Assembly (NCBI RefSeq): GCF_039555335.1
Contig: NW_027305500.1
Location: 1,015,001-1,079,000 of the forward strand
From: Amphiura filiformis
Taxonomy: Eukaryota > Echinodermata > Ophiuroidea > Amphilepidida > Amphiuridae
Direction of reading: 5' to 3'
DNA: 64,000 nt
Below are positions 33,131-45,418 of this stretch, piece after piece. A model generated the notes under the pieces. It had not been told where the DNA came from and did no database searches. It saw only the letters and a list, made by a program, of their open reading frames with translations. Every line of letters begins with the position of its first letter. Within the stretch, counting starts at the first letter, position 1. Position numbers and translations under genes: made by a program.

Positions 33131-35892
33131 CGATCCAATCATGATGTCGCAAACATTCTGGAAGCTGTTATGATAGCATAGGTTAAAACCATTTAACACA
33201 TTAATGATGACTTATCATTTCTTTCCAGAAACTTGCAATGTAATAACTTTGTCATTTTCAAAATATTAATTCAATGAAAGTTGCATGATGCTATGACATA
33301 AGTTAAATCCATACACATTTTTGTGATTCATTTTCAAATCATACCATAAGTACATAAGTTAAACATAATGCGCAAACATATTGGCTACATCCCCGAGAAA
33401 TTTCTTGATTAATCATGTTAATTTATTATTTCAATTCTTGCCATTATATCGTTGAATGATATGTGTGTTAATTCGTATATAGGCCTATCTTATAATGGCG
33501 AGGAACACCCGGCACAGTTTTTTTTTAAACTGTATGCTAAGGGCGGTGCAATAATTACGTATATCCGGGAGTGAATTTAAAAATCGTTTGTCTCATCTTT
33601 CGACGTTCCCAAAAATGTTTGCTACCGGTCCCTTTCTATTGTCGCACACCTAAATTTATGAACTTTGAGCAATAGGCCCGGCCCGGAGTAATAAGCTTAG
33701 GCCTAATTGTTAATAATAATAACGCTTAAAATTTTGAAAAAGGGGGTCATTAGGTATAAAATTTTGACAAAAAAAGGTCAACGGGTAGTTTCGGAATTAT
33801 TTTATGCCGTTTTGAAGATAAAATTCTAGAAAAATCGGGTATATTCGACTTCAAAAAGGGGGTATAATGACAAGCACATACCTGTTGCTTCTAAAGTTGA
33901 GTGCCCCCGGGCAGAACACCTTTGGTGTAATTGACACTAGCTTTATTAATCTTGAGATTAACCGGCATCGTCCTGTGAATCACTTAATAAATTACCATGG
34001 AAACGGAAAGACAGTTTAGTATCAGTATACAAGACATCGACCAACCATGATGGCCCACAACACTGCCAACACACGTACACCCCAACACCCACATGCAACG
34101 CACTTTCTGCGAGTAGCAGGTGGCGAGCGTCGTGCATTCTCTAAATTCAGTAAATTTCCTTTGTCAGCCGTGTAATTGAATGGGATTATTTTGAAATTTT
34201 AAAACGCTTAAAATATCACAAACAAGTAGGCCTATGTTAATAGATAATATTAATTAATACAAGCTAAAACCGTTGGGGTTCAATAATGAACCCCACAAAA
34301 GTAACCTTCAAATCAATTAGATACAGTAACATTTGATTATTACTGGGTGCGAGTCGCTGTGACGGTTTTAAATTCGCCGTGTTGGTTAGGCTCCGATCAC
34401 TCCGAAAATTGAACGGCGCGTAACAGTGATCACAGCAGCTGCGAAACTCAGTCCCGATTTACTTCCGTGTTCCGATTGTATGGAAAGTGCCATACAGCTG
34501 AGCAGTTTTGCCGTCTCTCTCTATCATGTCATTCGCCGCCTGGCGAGTAGGGCCTTCATGTACCGGGTGTCAAGAAACACGGTTACAAGTAGATTTTTGA
34601 AATAAAGCTAAGTTAATGTTACCAAATGTAAATGTCAAATGTAAATGTAAAAATATTTTCCTGTTTTGCCAAATGATGAAACGTTACTAAATCCTAATCC
34701 TTTAGTTAGTTTAGTTCTAACTGGCAATAAAAGTACAATTGCCAGTGTACTTCGTTTATATTTATAAATGCGCTTTTATAAATACGAACGTGACTCATGG
34801 GCACGACATACCAAGACCAGCAAGCGTGACCTATGACCACTATACAGAAAAGGAACTATGTAGATGAATATCTGTATCATCAAAATAATTTAAGTAATAA
34901 TTGAATAGCAAAATTATTACACATGGGTGGATTTGTAATGTTATCAAAGCAACATTTTGAAAGTATTTCACAACGGAAAAAAAAAAATTAACGACGGAAA
35001 TGTTTACAATTATAAAATCACAAAGTTGAACAAAATAGATCACATTGTTGCCCAGTAGTCTCATGTTGTTTCGCCTTTTCATTCAAATGTATAGGAAGAC
35101 CACCCGCTATGTAGAAGGTCACTTCGAGACTTACTGCATACAAGCTGTTATGGCAGCGAAAAGGTGGTCACGTGCGTATTTATAAAATCGCATTTATCAA
35201 ATATAACAGAAATAACTGATTGTAATAGTTTTGCGATTTGAGGAAAAGTTTGCAGATAGTTTTGTTGTACCATCACAAAATGCAAAAGTGTTTGATATTT
35301 CTCCCAGCAGTAGCATAGCCAGCAGTGGACAGATGGGGAAGCGCCCCCCCCCCCGACATTGACAAAAAAAGGGAAAAAAGTGCTCCTGTGACAAAAAAAT
35401 GAAAGAGAAAATCGGTAAGGCAATGGCAATGAAAAGCGGCAAGGAACCCGTCTCCCCACAAGTTAACCCCGATCATGGGCCAAAATAGTGTAAAATACCA
35501 AATACCAGTGAAGTACTTTTTGGAAGCTCGTAGACTTATACAAATGCTATAAGTATAATTATTAAGATTTAACTTAAATCTGGTCAACCATGTAGACATA
35601 CCTATATTTGACGGACGAACCGACGTTGCGACTGAAACTTTCAGTCTTCAGCTGGGTTGTGATGCAAATGACCTTGAGTACCAGATACTTCCGGTATAGA
35701 TGACAATCGGCAAGGAATATCCTTTATGATTCTGTCCTGGCCGTGTGAAAATTTTGGCCCGGACGCCTCCTCCACGCCACGCCCAAATCAACGCTGCTCA
35801 CGATCTAAAATTTGGATATCCTGGGTGCCAAAATGGTGTCCGCTGACTTTCAGGTGTAGAAAAACCGCGGAGTCGTTTTCACTTGAGCTTTA

Positions 35893-36014
35893 GATTATGA
35901 AGAGGTTGGGCGGCCTAAGGGAATGACCAGTTGAGTGGTCTTAGGTGGTACGCTGTTCTAGAGAGGGCTGTCAGGACTCCTACATAGGAGAAACCACCCA
36001 ACCTCTTCATAATC
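35893..36014. repeat. Short inverted repeat element
   Basis: GATTATGAAGAGGTTGGG at 35893 has its exact complement CCCAACCTCTTCATAATC at 35997-36014. About 86 bp of core, non-coding. Confidence 0.7.
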
Positions 36015-37056
36015 GCATGCAAAAACATCGCAATGCAAAAATTTAGGGGACACGTACCTTGCACCCCCCTCCCCCGCCTCACCCGCTTATGCTTTGAGCA
36101 TTTTTTTTTCAGAACGAGTCGAAAAATGTACTCCTACGTCTTGCTTTTCTTGACTAAAACCTCCCACTAATACAGCAACTAACACAGCATCCATTTGACT
36201 ATGTTGCATCATCAGTGTCTAGAGGTTAAACACCTTTAGGGATAGTTAGTGTATTAGCTTAACATCTGAATTCTGTCGTCAGATTTTTAGATAAAGTGTC
36301 TAATTTCTTTAGAAAAATAATTTTTAGAATTTTTGATTTTAGGGAAATTTAGAAACACCTATAACCTGAAACACTTATTTACAATAAAAATTCCTTTAAA
36401 AGGAATAGGGCGGGCAAATGAAAAATTGTCAAGAGAAATGAAAGAATGAGTAAGTCTTCACAATTAAAAACAGGGAAAATATGACACAACATGTTTTCGA
36501 TGGATTTGCCAAGCAGGTACGTAGCATAGACATGTAATGAGTAGAGCATGATGCCCCTTGTTGGATATCTTGCCCGTCCTGTAGAACGCGGGTCGCCGTG
36601 ATATTTTGTAAATGTTTTTGTCCATTTTTGACAACTTCTGTCAAATTTTGCTCCGGCCTTGAATTTCACCTCGACCCTTTGCAACCCCTTCACCCCCCTG
36701 ATAAATTTCCAAATTTACGCCACCGATCATACATACGTTAAGCTAAAATTCCGTCATTCAAAAGCATCTGTCAAAGCATTAAAGAAAAAATCATAATCTG
36801 TCAGCCAAGTCAAATAAACAATGAATGAAAAATACAGTCCGCCTTAAGGTAAACACCGCCCAGACAAAGTTAAGCGTTGGACTGTGTAAAGGAAGACAAT
36901 TTTTCAGGTCTTTGAGAAGTGTGTCGAAAGATTCTTCATTGACCGACAGGAAGTTGTCACTTGCCTGTCTTTACCCAGCTTTAGGTACCTGCGCTGAAAT
37001 GTAGCTAAAATTAAATTAAAATTTGTTTGGGGTACGCTAAATTATGAATTATGAAT

Positions 37057-37780
37057 ATTACGTAGAAATGTGTTAAAACGAGGTGCTTCTATTTACGCTC
37101 AATTGTGACCGTCCACGGCGAATGAGCCGTAAATTCCTCCCCAGTCAATTTTGTTTTATTTCGTGTTTAAAAATAAACATCATAAACTTAAAATGGTATA
37201 TCATTTGACTTCAAACGATATCCAGAAGCGGAGTTATGGTTAGTTAAACTTTGCTCCTTCAACAAAATTATAGCTTTTTCGTTTCTATGTGTGTCTCTTT
37301 TCCACATTGCTGGCAATAAATATCAAACAGTCATAATTGGCGGTCATTTCAAATCATCCCCAAGTCAACGAGGTTTAAGAAGGTTCTCTCATTGTTAATT
37401 GTTGGTTATGCATACCTATACAAATAACACACCCCTTGAAAAGGATTTAGCAAAAGCAAACAAAGACCAGAGCTATTAAAAGTTCTATAGCCATCTAAGG
37501 TAGAAGCTTATTATCCACTTCAATAATAGGATTATTGATTGGTGTTGTGACTATCCAAATAAGACAGATGTCGCGCCAGCTTAAGTGACCGATGAATACG
37601 ACCTTCGTACACATTTTACACCATAACTCAGAATACAATTTAGGGAATTTACGGCTCGTTTGTGCTGCCGGGTCACAATTATGAAATCTGAATATTACGT
37701 AGAAATTTGTTGAACGAGGTGCTTCCATTTACGCTAAATTATTAATTACGTAGAAATTTATTGAACGAGGTGCTTCCATT
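37057..37780 (+). repeat. Three dispersed copies of an ATTACGTAGAAAT block
   Basis: ATTACGTAGAAATTTGTTG followed by AACGAGGTGCTTCCATTT (with small changes) occurs near 37057, 37694 and 37745. The last two are about 51 bp apart. Family unknown. Confidence 0.55.
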
Positions 37781-38047
37781 TGTCGACTGTGTAAACTGTG
37801 ATTAAAGGTGGGTGACACAATTGACAGTTTCATTCCCCGATTAACTTTGTCGAAACTGAAATATTGATATCAGGAGAAAGCTCATATTGTTCTCATTTAA
37901 TCCCTAAAATGTAAGGCCCGGGATATGTTTTGATTACAAGGTGTATACGTGGTGTAAACAAAACGGTGGGTACGCCCACTACCGCAAGTATGTACTATTC
38001 TATGGGGTAGTTTTTTATTCTAATATCACAACCCTGGAGCAATATTC

Positions 38048-38314
38048 GCCGTAGAAGTGACGTAATTAATCGGATTAACTACTATAGCAATTGATGAATA
38101 CAATTGTGAATATATCGTCCTGCACTACAACGTTCACGCGGTACCTATGCACAACCATAGATGTCAAAGAACAGGGATAAAGACCTGGATCATAATTCTA
38201 TAGAATATTCATATTCATTCAAGCAAACAGCTTGTAGTGCAGGGTGATATATTCACAAATTATGTTCATCTATTGCTCTGGTAGTTAATCCGATTATTAC
38301 GTCACTTCTACGGC
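38048..38314. mobile_element. MITE with GCCGTAGAAGTGACGTAAT ends
   Basis: GCCGTAGAAGTGACGTAAT and TCGGATTAACTAC on the left are mirrored by GTAGTTAATCCGA and TTACGTCACTTCTACGGC on the right. ATATATC and CTGCACTACA are also mirrored inside. A partial relative lies near 6428-6475 (GAAGTGACATAATAATCGG, then ACGCGGTATCTATGCA). Confidence 0.8.
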
Positions 38315-38412
38315 AAACAGCCTACTGAAACTTAAAATTGGGAAACAAATTGTGATAATGGTATGCCTCAAAGTAAGAAAAACACAATATGAAAAAAGTC
38401 GGCCCACCCACC

Positions 38413-39076
38413 TTTAAGGGCTGGGGTATGAACATTTGGACATTATTTATTGTGGGACATTCGAGCACATCAGACATATCGAATTGCATTCTGAATACGA
38501 AGAATGACCTTCTGATATCAAATAATTTTGATTTTTTGAAATTCGCAATGTAATACACATTTTATGGCAAATGATTAAAAATTGATATTTAACAGTACTC
38601 GAAGTAAACTTTATAAATCTGATCATTATTTATACTTAAAGTGTATGTAGGTGGGATGAAAAGCCGACGATCAATTGCAAATTTTGACCTTTCGTATTGA
38701 AGATATGGATTTTTTTTCCAAAACACCAAAAAAAATAAGGTCTTTTGGGAAAAAATCCATATCTTCAATATGAAAGGTCAAAATTTTCAATTGATCGTCG
38801 GCTTTTCCTCCCAGCTACATACACTTTAAGAATATATCATTAGATTTATAAAATGTACTTCGAGGACTGTTATATGTCAAAAATGTGAAAAATATCAAAT
38901 TTTAATAATTTATCATAAAATTTGTATTATATCGTGAATTTCAAAAAATGAAAATTATTTGATATCAGAGAGACATTCTTCGTATTCAGAATGCAATTCG
39001 ATATGTCTGATGTGCTCTCATGTCCCACAAAAAATACTGTCGAAACGCTCAAAACGCTCATTCCAGTTCCCTTAAG
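38413..39076. mobile_element. Long-hairpin MITE with about 300-bp arms
   Basis: TTAAGGG at the left and CCCTTAA at the right enclose nearly continuous inverted arms. Mirrored words include TGTGGGACAT, ATATCGAATTGCATTCTGAA, AAGCCGACGATCAATTG and ATCCATATCTTCAATA. The arms meet at an A-rich loop near 38720-38745. TTAA may be the target duplication. Single-arm relatives are at 17353-17540 and 56395-56640. No coding capacity. Confidence 0.85.
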
Positions 39077-39230
39077 GAAATATTAGATATCCTTATAATG
39101 CAATTCAAAATCAAATGTCTAATCTCCTTACAGTTACTTCAAGGGGGAAAATCAAATATCTCAGCAATTTCCAGGAATAAAGTGACAGCGTGTTGAAACT
39201 TCTTAAACGTTAATTTTCAGAAGGATCAAT

Positions 39231-40054
39231 TACACTCTGAAAATTAGTCTTAATATTTTTCACAACTTTTGAGGAACACTTTTTAAACACTTTACGCCAG
39301 TTTCAACATTATGAAGATATTTGTTGCAAAAACCTTTACATCCACTTTTTGATTTTTTGAGAAAAACAGCTTTGTTAATTTATTGTGCAAGTATTTACTT
39401 GTTCGATTTGATTCAACTTGGGTTTGAATAAAGTGTTAAATAGAAACTAAAACAATTTTCAAGCCTTCCTATTTATTTTATTATTTCTTTTATATCGCGC
39501 CTTTTGTGGATGTATGGGCTTTTGCAACTAAATATATAAATTTAGCCCTTTTCTAGAAATCAAATTTGAGCCCATTTGTTTGCACTACATTATGTAACTT
39601 GACTAATGCTTTCAAAATCAAAAAGAAAAATTTAAATATCTCATTTACTATTTTACTTATGAATTTTTAATAAAATCCGGCAAAATGACATTCTTGAGCA
39701 TTTCCAAAGTTACAGCTTTTGTTAACTACAATGATTTTTTTCCAAACATAATGACCCCAAAACAGTTCCTTTTGGTTTTAATAGTTAAAGAACATTCACT
39801 GCTACTATTATACGTCAAAAATTATTTTCCTAAAATTTCATATTCATTTTAAGTTCAGATTTCCGAAAATTTCCTAAGATTTTCCAAAACACGTTTTAGA
39901 AACTTACATGTTAAAACTAGCGTCAATATAAAAGTGCTAACACTATACACAATAAAGTGTTAAAAACTGACCACGTAAACTAGTAGTTACTAGTGTTAAG
40001 GTGTAAGTAAAAGTGTTGCTCAAAAAGTGTTAATATATTAATTTTTAGAGTGTA
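39231..40054. mobile_element. Candidate 0.8-kb element with TACACTCT ends
   Basis: TACACTCTGAAAATTA at 39231 is mirrored by TAATTTTTAGAGTGTA at 40039-40054. Subterminal AACACTTTTT-type words recur in both orientations. AT-rich, no protein gene. Confidence 0.5.
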
Positions 40055-40390
40055 CTGCACTTCTTTACCAGTAAGGACGGGATTTTGATTACGATCAGGA
40101 AAAGATGCAATTAGCTAAAGGCATTAGGTCACGTTTGACATTTTAACTAAAAAATCTTGTCATGCTTGTGCGATCTGTTTGATTATCGGCTATATTGTTT
40201 GCTGCATACTAATCATAAAGTTAACCAAAACATAATGTGATTTTAAAAAATTCATACCAAGAAGAAAGTGTTATTATTATAACTGAATTACCCGAATATA
40301 CTAAATTATTGGATTTGATTTTTTTTTTATTAATGAAAACTTTGACTAGTCAGTTAAGTAATAGCGAACTCAGGCTACTTTAAGCTCGGT

Positions 40391-40406
40391 GGCCCTGAAA
40401 AGAGCT
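40391..40406 (-). promoter_or_regulatory. Degenerate histone-type 3' stem-loop
   Basis: On the minus strand AGCTCTTTTCAGGGCC is followed by ACCG. It fits the stem-TTTC-stem form of histone mRNA 3' ends with one broken base pair. No histone frame lies upstream on that strand. Better copies are at 63097 and 63187. Confidence 0.4.
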
Positions 40407-40762
40407 GTTACACTGGCCTCTTGGGCACTGACTACTCTTGAAGTGAGTTATCTCGCTCAAAGTATTGCTTTTTTCTTTTAAATTGTCTCCTTTTTCAGAG
40501 CCATCAAAGAAAGTCTCCTTTCATCTTTAGCTATTTTCAAGGTTCCAGTATTATCTGATGGTACCTACACGCATAAGTCGATTTTCAGCCAAATGAAACT
40601 TGCCCTACTGCCCATGTCTTTAAAGCTGGTAGCTCTGCGACAGACGGCGAACATGTCAGCGATAGACGCTAAATTCGTAGCTACGAAAAAAAAACACCAA
40701 AAAAACAAAACAAAACCTATTACTCTGTCAAATGTCTTCGTCACGTTGGGTAATAATAACTT

Positions 40763-41770
40763 ACGAGTATGGCAAGCCATTGGTCCCATTACGTATTGCG
40801 GCAACGCGTTGCTTTCAATAAACAACGCGTTGTTAAACCAGCCAATAGGAACATAGCTTTTGACAACGCGTTGCTTTCCAAAGCAACGCGTTGTTTAAAG
40901 ATGCCAAAAGCAACGCGTTGCTTTCATTTTAGAGCGTGTTGCGAAGAGCGCCAATCACAGTGAATCTTATAGAAGACTCGGTGGTCGATGATACCACGTG
41001 GTTTCTATGCTTTCTGTATTCATTGTTTCCCATATAATAATCCTAAATTTATGCATAGGCCTATGTTAATTGGAACACATGCATGGTAGGGATATATTAA
41101 TAATTATATCAGCGATTGTAAGTCTATGTACAACATGTACATCATAACATTCATATTAAACCGGCCCATTCAAGATAACAACAACAACGGAGAATGACCT
41201 TCGCCTTATATGCACACAGCGATTGCGTGTAGTGACCCGTTGGAGCATGGTTGGAGTGACCTTCTCCGTCTACTACACAGCATATTACATACTAGTATTT
41301 TATATACTACATGGGGTGTACCTGGGTTAAACATGAAAACATGACTGGTGCTGTTCAAATGCTTTATTTTTTCACACGTACTGAACATGTATATACTTAT
41401 TTAATAAATGTCCATTACGTGAAGTTCGAAGGCAGTGATTCTAAAATATTCTCTTTGCTTACAGGTGCAGATATATCGTTGTGTGTTTTATTCACCTATT
41501 AATCATCAGAAACATCGAAGTCAACAGCTCTTGAAAGCGTTGAGATGATTGGCCAACCTAAACAACGCGTTGCCGACTCGGCGAGTTGAGCAATGAAAAC
41601 AGCGCATTGCTTTGGAAGCAACGCGTTGTTTTCGAAGGCAACGCGTTGCCAAAAGCTCCCTTTCTATTGGCTGAATTAACAACGCGTTGTTTATTGAAAC
41701 CAACGCGTTGCTTTCGAAAGCAACGCGTTGCCGCAATACGTAATGGGCCCAATAGCTTGCTATATACGAG
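40763..41770. mobile_element. 1-kb TIR element carrying eleven CAACGCGTTG palindromes
   Basis: The ends are inverted copies: ACGAGTATGGCAAGCCATTGG and CCCATTACGTATTGCGGC on the left, with their complements at 41700-41770. Each end region carries exact CAACGCGTTG palindromes: five within about 40800-40922 and six within about 41560-41735. Degenerate versions occur too. The 600-bp interior has no gene. Subterminal palindromes of this kind are often transposase-binding sites. The element ends about 750 bp before Ig receptor gene 2. Confidence 0.8.
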
Positions 41771-42081
41771 TCATATGAGTCATAATAAAATAATTCATAC
41801 AATTTCTAATCCATTTGTAAACACGTATCATAAAATTACATAATTAGGCTTATGACTTACACTCTGTCATCAAATCTAGTTATATTTATGTTGGACAGCC
41901 TATTTGTATCAACTTCGTCATTTTAAACGCCCAATGGTTTAACTCAAGAAACAATTTTCATTTTTCATCTTTCTTCAGTGATATAATAATTATGACAATA
42001 GCCATGCATGACAACCAAGACAAGAATTTCACGTGGCCACCATATAAATCACTCAGAAGAAAGAAGGTTTAGGAAAAAAAA

Positions 42082-42117
42082 GATCACCAAACCTTTGCAG
42101 GCTATGTCTGACATTTT
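42082..42117 (+). promoter_or_regulatory. Upstream motif shared by the Ig receptor genes (gene 2 copy)
   Basis: GATCACCAAACC at 42082-42093 and ATGTCTGACATTTT at 42104-42117. The second word ends 409 bp before the start codon of gene 2 and is identical to the gene 1 copy. Confidence 0.5.
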
Positions 42118-42525
42118 GGCGGGAAGTTGCTATGACTCGGTGTCGTCTGTGTATATATCTTCCTAACAACCACACACACAAACCTACTGCAGACGATCAA
42201 TGAAACAGAATTTATGAAATTAAAAATCAGAACGACCGTTAACTGGAACTTGCAAAGGAAGTGGATTTGTTCTAAACGTTACAGGCGTGATACGTAATTT
42301 TTCAAGCTCAGTTGTGAGGAAATTTGACAGTGACATTTACTTACAACCAACGCAGTGCAACTTGTATTGAAATCACACAAACTGCTGCCTTACAACGAAA
42401 GCCAAAGCACCTTACTTGCGCTGATGCTGAGTCTAGTATATTTGGATAAACACGTATGAGATTATAAGCCTCACTGCTTTGATGCACACAATTTAACTTA
42501 TAAAGTATACAGTTGGCCGATAAAG

Positions 42526-44253
42526 ATGGAGCTTTTTGTGTATCTACTTTTGGGTGTATCTTGTCAGCTTGGACATGCTCTTGAGGACTTTCTTGCTGAA
42601 CCTCCATCTCATGTAGTTGCTATACAAGGTGATAATATTCTATTCAACTGTGTCGTCGGTCCCCATGTTACCCAAACACTATCATGGAAAGATATAGATA
42701 CGGGGAATTTCTTAACTAAAGGGCCTGGAATTGATCCGGGTCAGAACTTTGATAAGAGCACCCGTGATCGGTTTAAACTATTTGGAGACAGAGCCAACGG
42801 TGAATATCATTTGCAGATACGGGGCCTTGTCGGCGACGATGGCGGGAGATATGCATGTTACTATTACGACGAAGCGACGGCGACGGATATACACTCCACT
42901 ATCGTTACTTTAAGCGTAATGACTCCGCCACATGAAGGTTATCCTAGGTGTTCAACAGAGCCGGAATTTACGCGTCTTGATGTCGGTGATAACATAACCC
43001 TAGTTTGCGAGTCACGCGGTGGTAATCCACCCGCTGCACTGACATGGATTCGTGAACGAGACATCGTAAATGTGCGATATACACCTAATAATATACAGCC
43101 AATAAATAAGATCTCATTTGTTTTAACTGAACAAGATAAGGATAAGAAATTTGTATGTCTTGCGAGAAATCCTGCTACAAAACAACCAATCAGTTGTTCC
43201 GTAAAACCGTTACGGAGTTCAATCGGCTTACGCATCACGCCGCCAACAATGCGAGCCAATCCCGGTAGCGCAGCTACGTTCAACTGCATCAGTGAACCCG
43301 TGCCTGGACTCGTTTACACATGGTACGTAAATGATCAAAGAGTTGATGGTAGTCATGCTAGATTTAGCGACAAACGGGGCGGAAGACGTCTTAAAATATA
43401 CCCAGTACTACCGGAAGACGATTTTACGTTAGTTACGTGTGTCGTTGAACAACCGGATGTAGGTTATGAGCTTGCCGGCTCCGCAACGGCTCTCTTTTGG
43501 GTCAATATTGAAGACCATCCTGATTTTGTGTGGACAACAACACCGACTCCAAAATTGACGGCAGGACCAACGAAAGGGTACAACAGATTACCATCAAAAA
43601 TATACAATAACATTGACAAGACAGTACAGCCCGTAGCAACAACGGAGGAGAACATCTTTTATACAACAACTCCTCCGGTTCAAATTCAGACGACAAAACC
43701 GAGAGGGATTCATGAAAACAGTGAAGGAAAGAATATCCTTGATATTGGTGGAATTACGTTTGATGTTAATGAATTGTTAGAAACCCTTATTGATCCTGAC
43801 TTAAACGAGCCCATGATACCCGAACGGGAACCAACCGTAACCCCGGCTACCTTTCCAACCTGGGCAACAACTCCAACAACCATACCGTTTTCTGAAAATA
43901 TCACACTAAGTACGGAAAACATTACGGATAGCCCGACGGATAACTCAATATGCTCAGGAGGGAAATGTACTGTGGGAAAAACAACACAAACAAAAGTTTC
44001 AGATAATGAGATAGACAATGGTATTGCAAAAATGGTCACGCCACCGAATGAAAGATTTTACCAAAACGATGGACCCATATCATCAGACCAACAATCGTCA
44101 AAAGGTTTAGCGGTTGGCCTTTCATTGGGGTTAATATTTTTAGCGTTGATTGTACTAATAATTGCATTTATGGTATGGAGAAACAGAAATACAAAAGAGA
44201 AAGAGCATGATAAAGAAAAACAAAAACCAGCTGCGAAGAAAACTACAAAATAA
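42526..44253 (+). CDS. Three-Ig mucin-stalk membrane receptor, gene 2 (575 aa, intronless)
   Basis: One open exon, paralogous to the genes at 25174 and 48965. The signal peptide is residues 1-18 (MELFVYLLLGVSCQLGHA). Ig1 (about 20-131) has C42, W54 and C111 after GDDGGRY; GEYHLQIR is identical in all three genes. Ig2 (about 138-229) has C161, W174, C211 (CLARNPAT) and the extra pair C142/C224. Ig3 (about 230-327) has C254, W266 and C305 (CVVEQP). The stalk (328-527) is Thr/Pro-rich but includes a less repetitive acidic part (ILDIGGITFDVNELLETLID) and one CX4C loop, CSGGKC at 476-481. NIT sequons are at 156, 458 and 465. Residues MVTPP near 503 match gene 1 near 760. The membrane segment is about 528-550; the Lys-rich tail is 25 residues without tyrosine. 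The partner is unknown. Confidence 0.93.
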   Translation: MELFVYLLLGVSCQLGHALEDFLAEPPSHVVAIQGDNILFNCVVGPHVTQTLSWKDIDTGNFLTKGPGIDPGQNFDKSTRDRFKLFGDRANGEYHLQIRGLVGDDGGRYACYYYDEATATDIHSTIVTLSVMTPPHEGYPRCSTEPEFTRLDVGDNITLVCESRGGNPPAALTWIRERDIVNVRYTPNNIQPINKISFVLTEQDKDKKFVCLARNPATKQPISCSVKPLRSSIGLRITPPTMRANPGSAATFNCISEPVPGLVYTWYVNDQRVDGSHARFSDKRGGRRLKIYPVLPEDDFTLVTCVVEQPDVGYELAGSATALFWVNIEDHPDFVWTTTPTPKLTAGPTKGYNRLPSKIYNNIDKTVQPVATTEENIFYTTTPPVQIQTTKPRGIHENSEGKNILDIGGITFDVNELLETLIDPDLNEPMIPEREPTVTPATFPTWATTPTTIPFSENITLSTENITDSPTDNSICSGGKCTVGKTTQTKVSDNEIDNGIAKMVTPPNERFYQNDGPISSDQQSSKGLAVGLSLGLIFLALIVLIIAFMVWRNRNTKEKEHDKEKQKPAAKKTTK

Positions 44254-44400
44254 TGCTATTTCCAAGAAATCTGACAATGACAATGAGGAAATTGATACTA
44301 TTTTTAAGCTTTATTATACTTAATTTTGTTTTGTGAGTGATATATGGTGTATTCTCAAACACAGAAATGGTAAATTCGGTCTGAATCATTAACCCGGATT

Positions 44401-44406
44401 AATAAA
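44401..44406 (+). promoter_or_regulatory. Poly(A) signal of gene 2
   Basis: AATAAA about 150 bp after the stop at 44253. Confidence 0.5.
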
Positions 44407-45164
44407 ATCAACATTTTTGTCACTATATAGAGGTTGTGCATATGACGTATCATACCGTAAATATGGCGGGCTATTCAAATACATTCAACAAAAGCATGAT
44501 TGCAATCTACCGCGACAGTTCATCTCACACACATAGCAAATGCATTACGACACATAGGTTGATTACAACATTTGATTGAATGGACTGCACTGCGCCATGA
44601 TTACGGTGAAGGACACCGGTTCAAATCCTTTGTTTGGAGCCAATCAATAAAAGTATGTAGTGCCTCTATATCCTGCATCATTCACCAGTATTAGTACTCA
44701 TCTTGTCATGCATTTTGCTGTAAAAATTGATTTATGACCTAAAATAAAATGCAGACATGTCACCACCAAGGGACGTCACAATTGTCATACTAATTCCCTT
44801 GCATGGATCTTAGCAGGGATCGGGTTTTGCACAGATGAGTGAACAAAATACCTTCGAAGTGCTTCTCAAATATTCATTCAAGCATGATCAAGTATTACCC
44901 TTTTTGGGGCATTTCCAGTTGAAAATCATACACCTCCTTTTAAGACATGGCCTCAATCCTCCACCCAGGGAGTGTGAATTGAAATGGAGTTATCTGAATG
45001 GGTGACTCCATTTGAAATCACACCTCCTCCTTCTTCTTCCTTATTTAGTGCCTCCCTCATATGTATGCTTATTATCGCACTGCGTACAGACAAGCTGTAC
45101 TTATTTTTTACTCTGGCACCTAGAGTAGATGAGTGTATTTTTGAAGTACAGTCAACAGTCCTGG

Positions 45165-45418
45165 GATGATCCCCTGCTCTTTTCGAATAGCCTGTGACGT
45201 TCTTTAACGTGTACACTGCATTAATGTCAGAAATAAATGTACACGGGACCGACGGCTTAAAGTGCCCTCCGAAACACTAAGCAAGTAGAGTGAAGTGCCT
45301 TGCTCAAGGACACAAAGAGCCAGCCGAGCTCAGGCGCTGGGCGGACCTCGGATTCGTACCCTCGACCCTTGGATTCACAGTCCAACGCCTTAACCGCAAG
45401 GTCACGCTCACCTCTGTT
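45165..45418 (-). mobile_element. tRNA-derived SINE, family C
   Basis: On the minus strand the head is GAGCGTGACCTTGCGGTTAA (A box) followed by a B box, GAGGGTACGAATCC. The body reads TGTCCTTGAGCAAGGCACTT, then AGCCGTCGGTCCCGTGTACA and CACGTTAAAGAACGTCAC, blocks shared by SINEs of many marine invertebrates. Confidence 0.75.

Larger units (their letters stand above)
27878..40762. other. Intergenic region between gene 1 and gene 2, no protein gene seen
   Basis: Short open frames lack domains or splice context. It holds a polypurine tract, MITEs at 30149-30298, 30725-31190 (with a nested insertion), 38048-38314 and 38413-39076, a SINE at 32969-33130, an inverted repeat at 35893-36014, a hairpin at 31901-31968 (CAATGTTGG/CCAACATTG), repeats at 37057-37780 and a TIR element at 39231-40054. 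The remaining stretches, such as 28936-30148 and 33131-35892, show nothing I can name. Confidence 0.6.

Noticed and set aside
36379-36693. 104-codon minus-strand frame
   Set aside because: It overlaps dispersed repeats (also at 18004-18060 and 11450-11490) and has no domain.
42499-42505. TATA box for receptor gene 2
   Set aside because: TATAAAG lies only about 20 bp before the ATG, so a normal start site would fall at or past the start codon; not counted as the promoter.
44575-44650. tRNA-like segment with GGTTCAAATCC
   Set aside because: No convincing A box or cloverleaf could be drawn; left unassigned.
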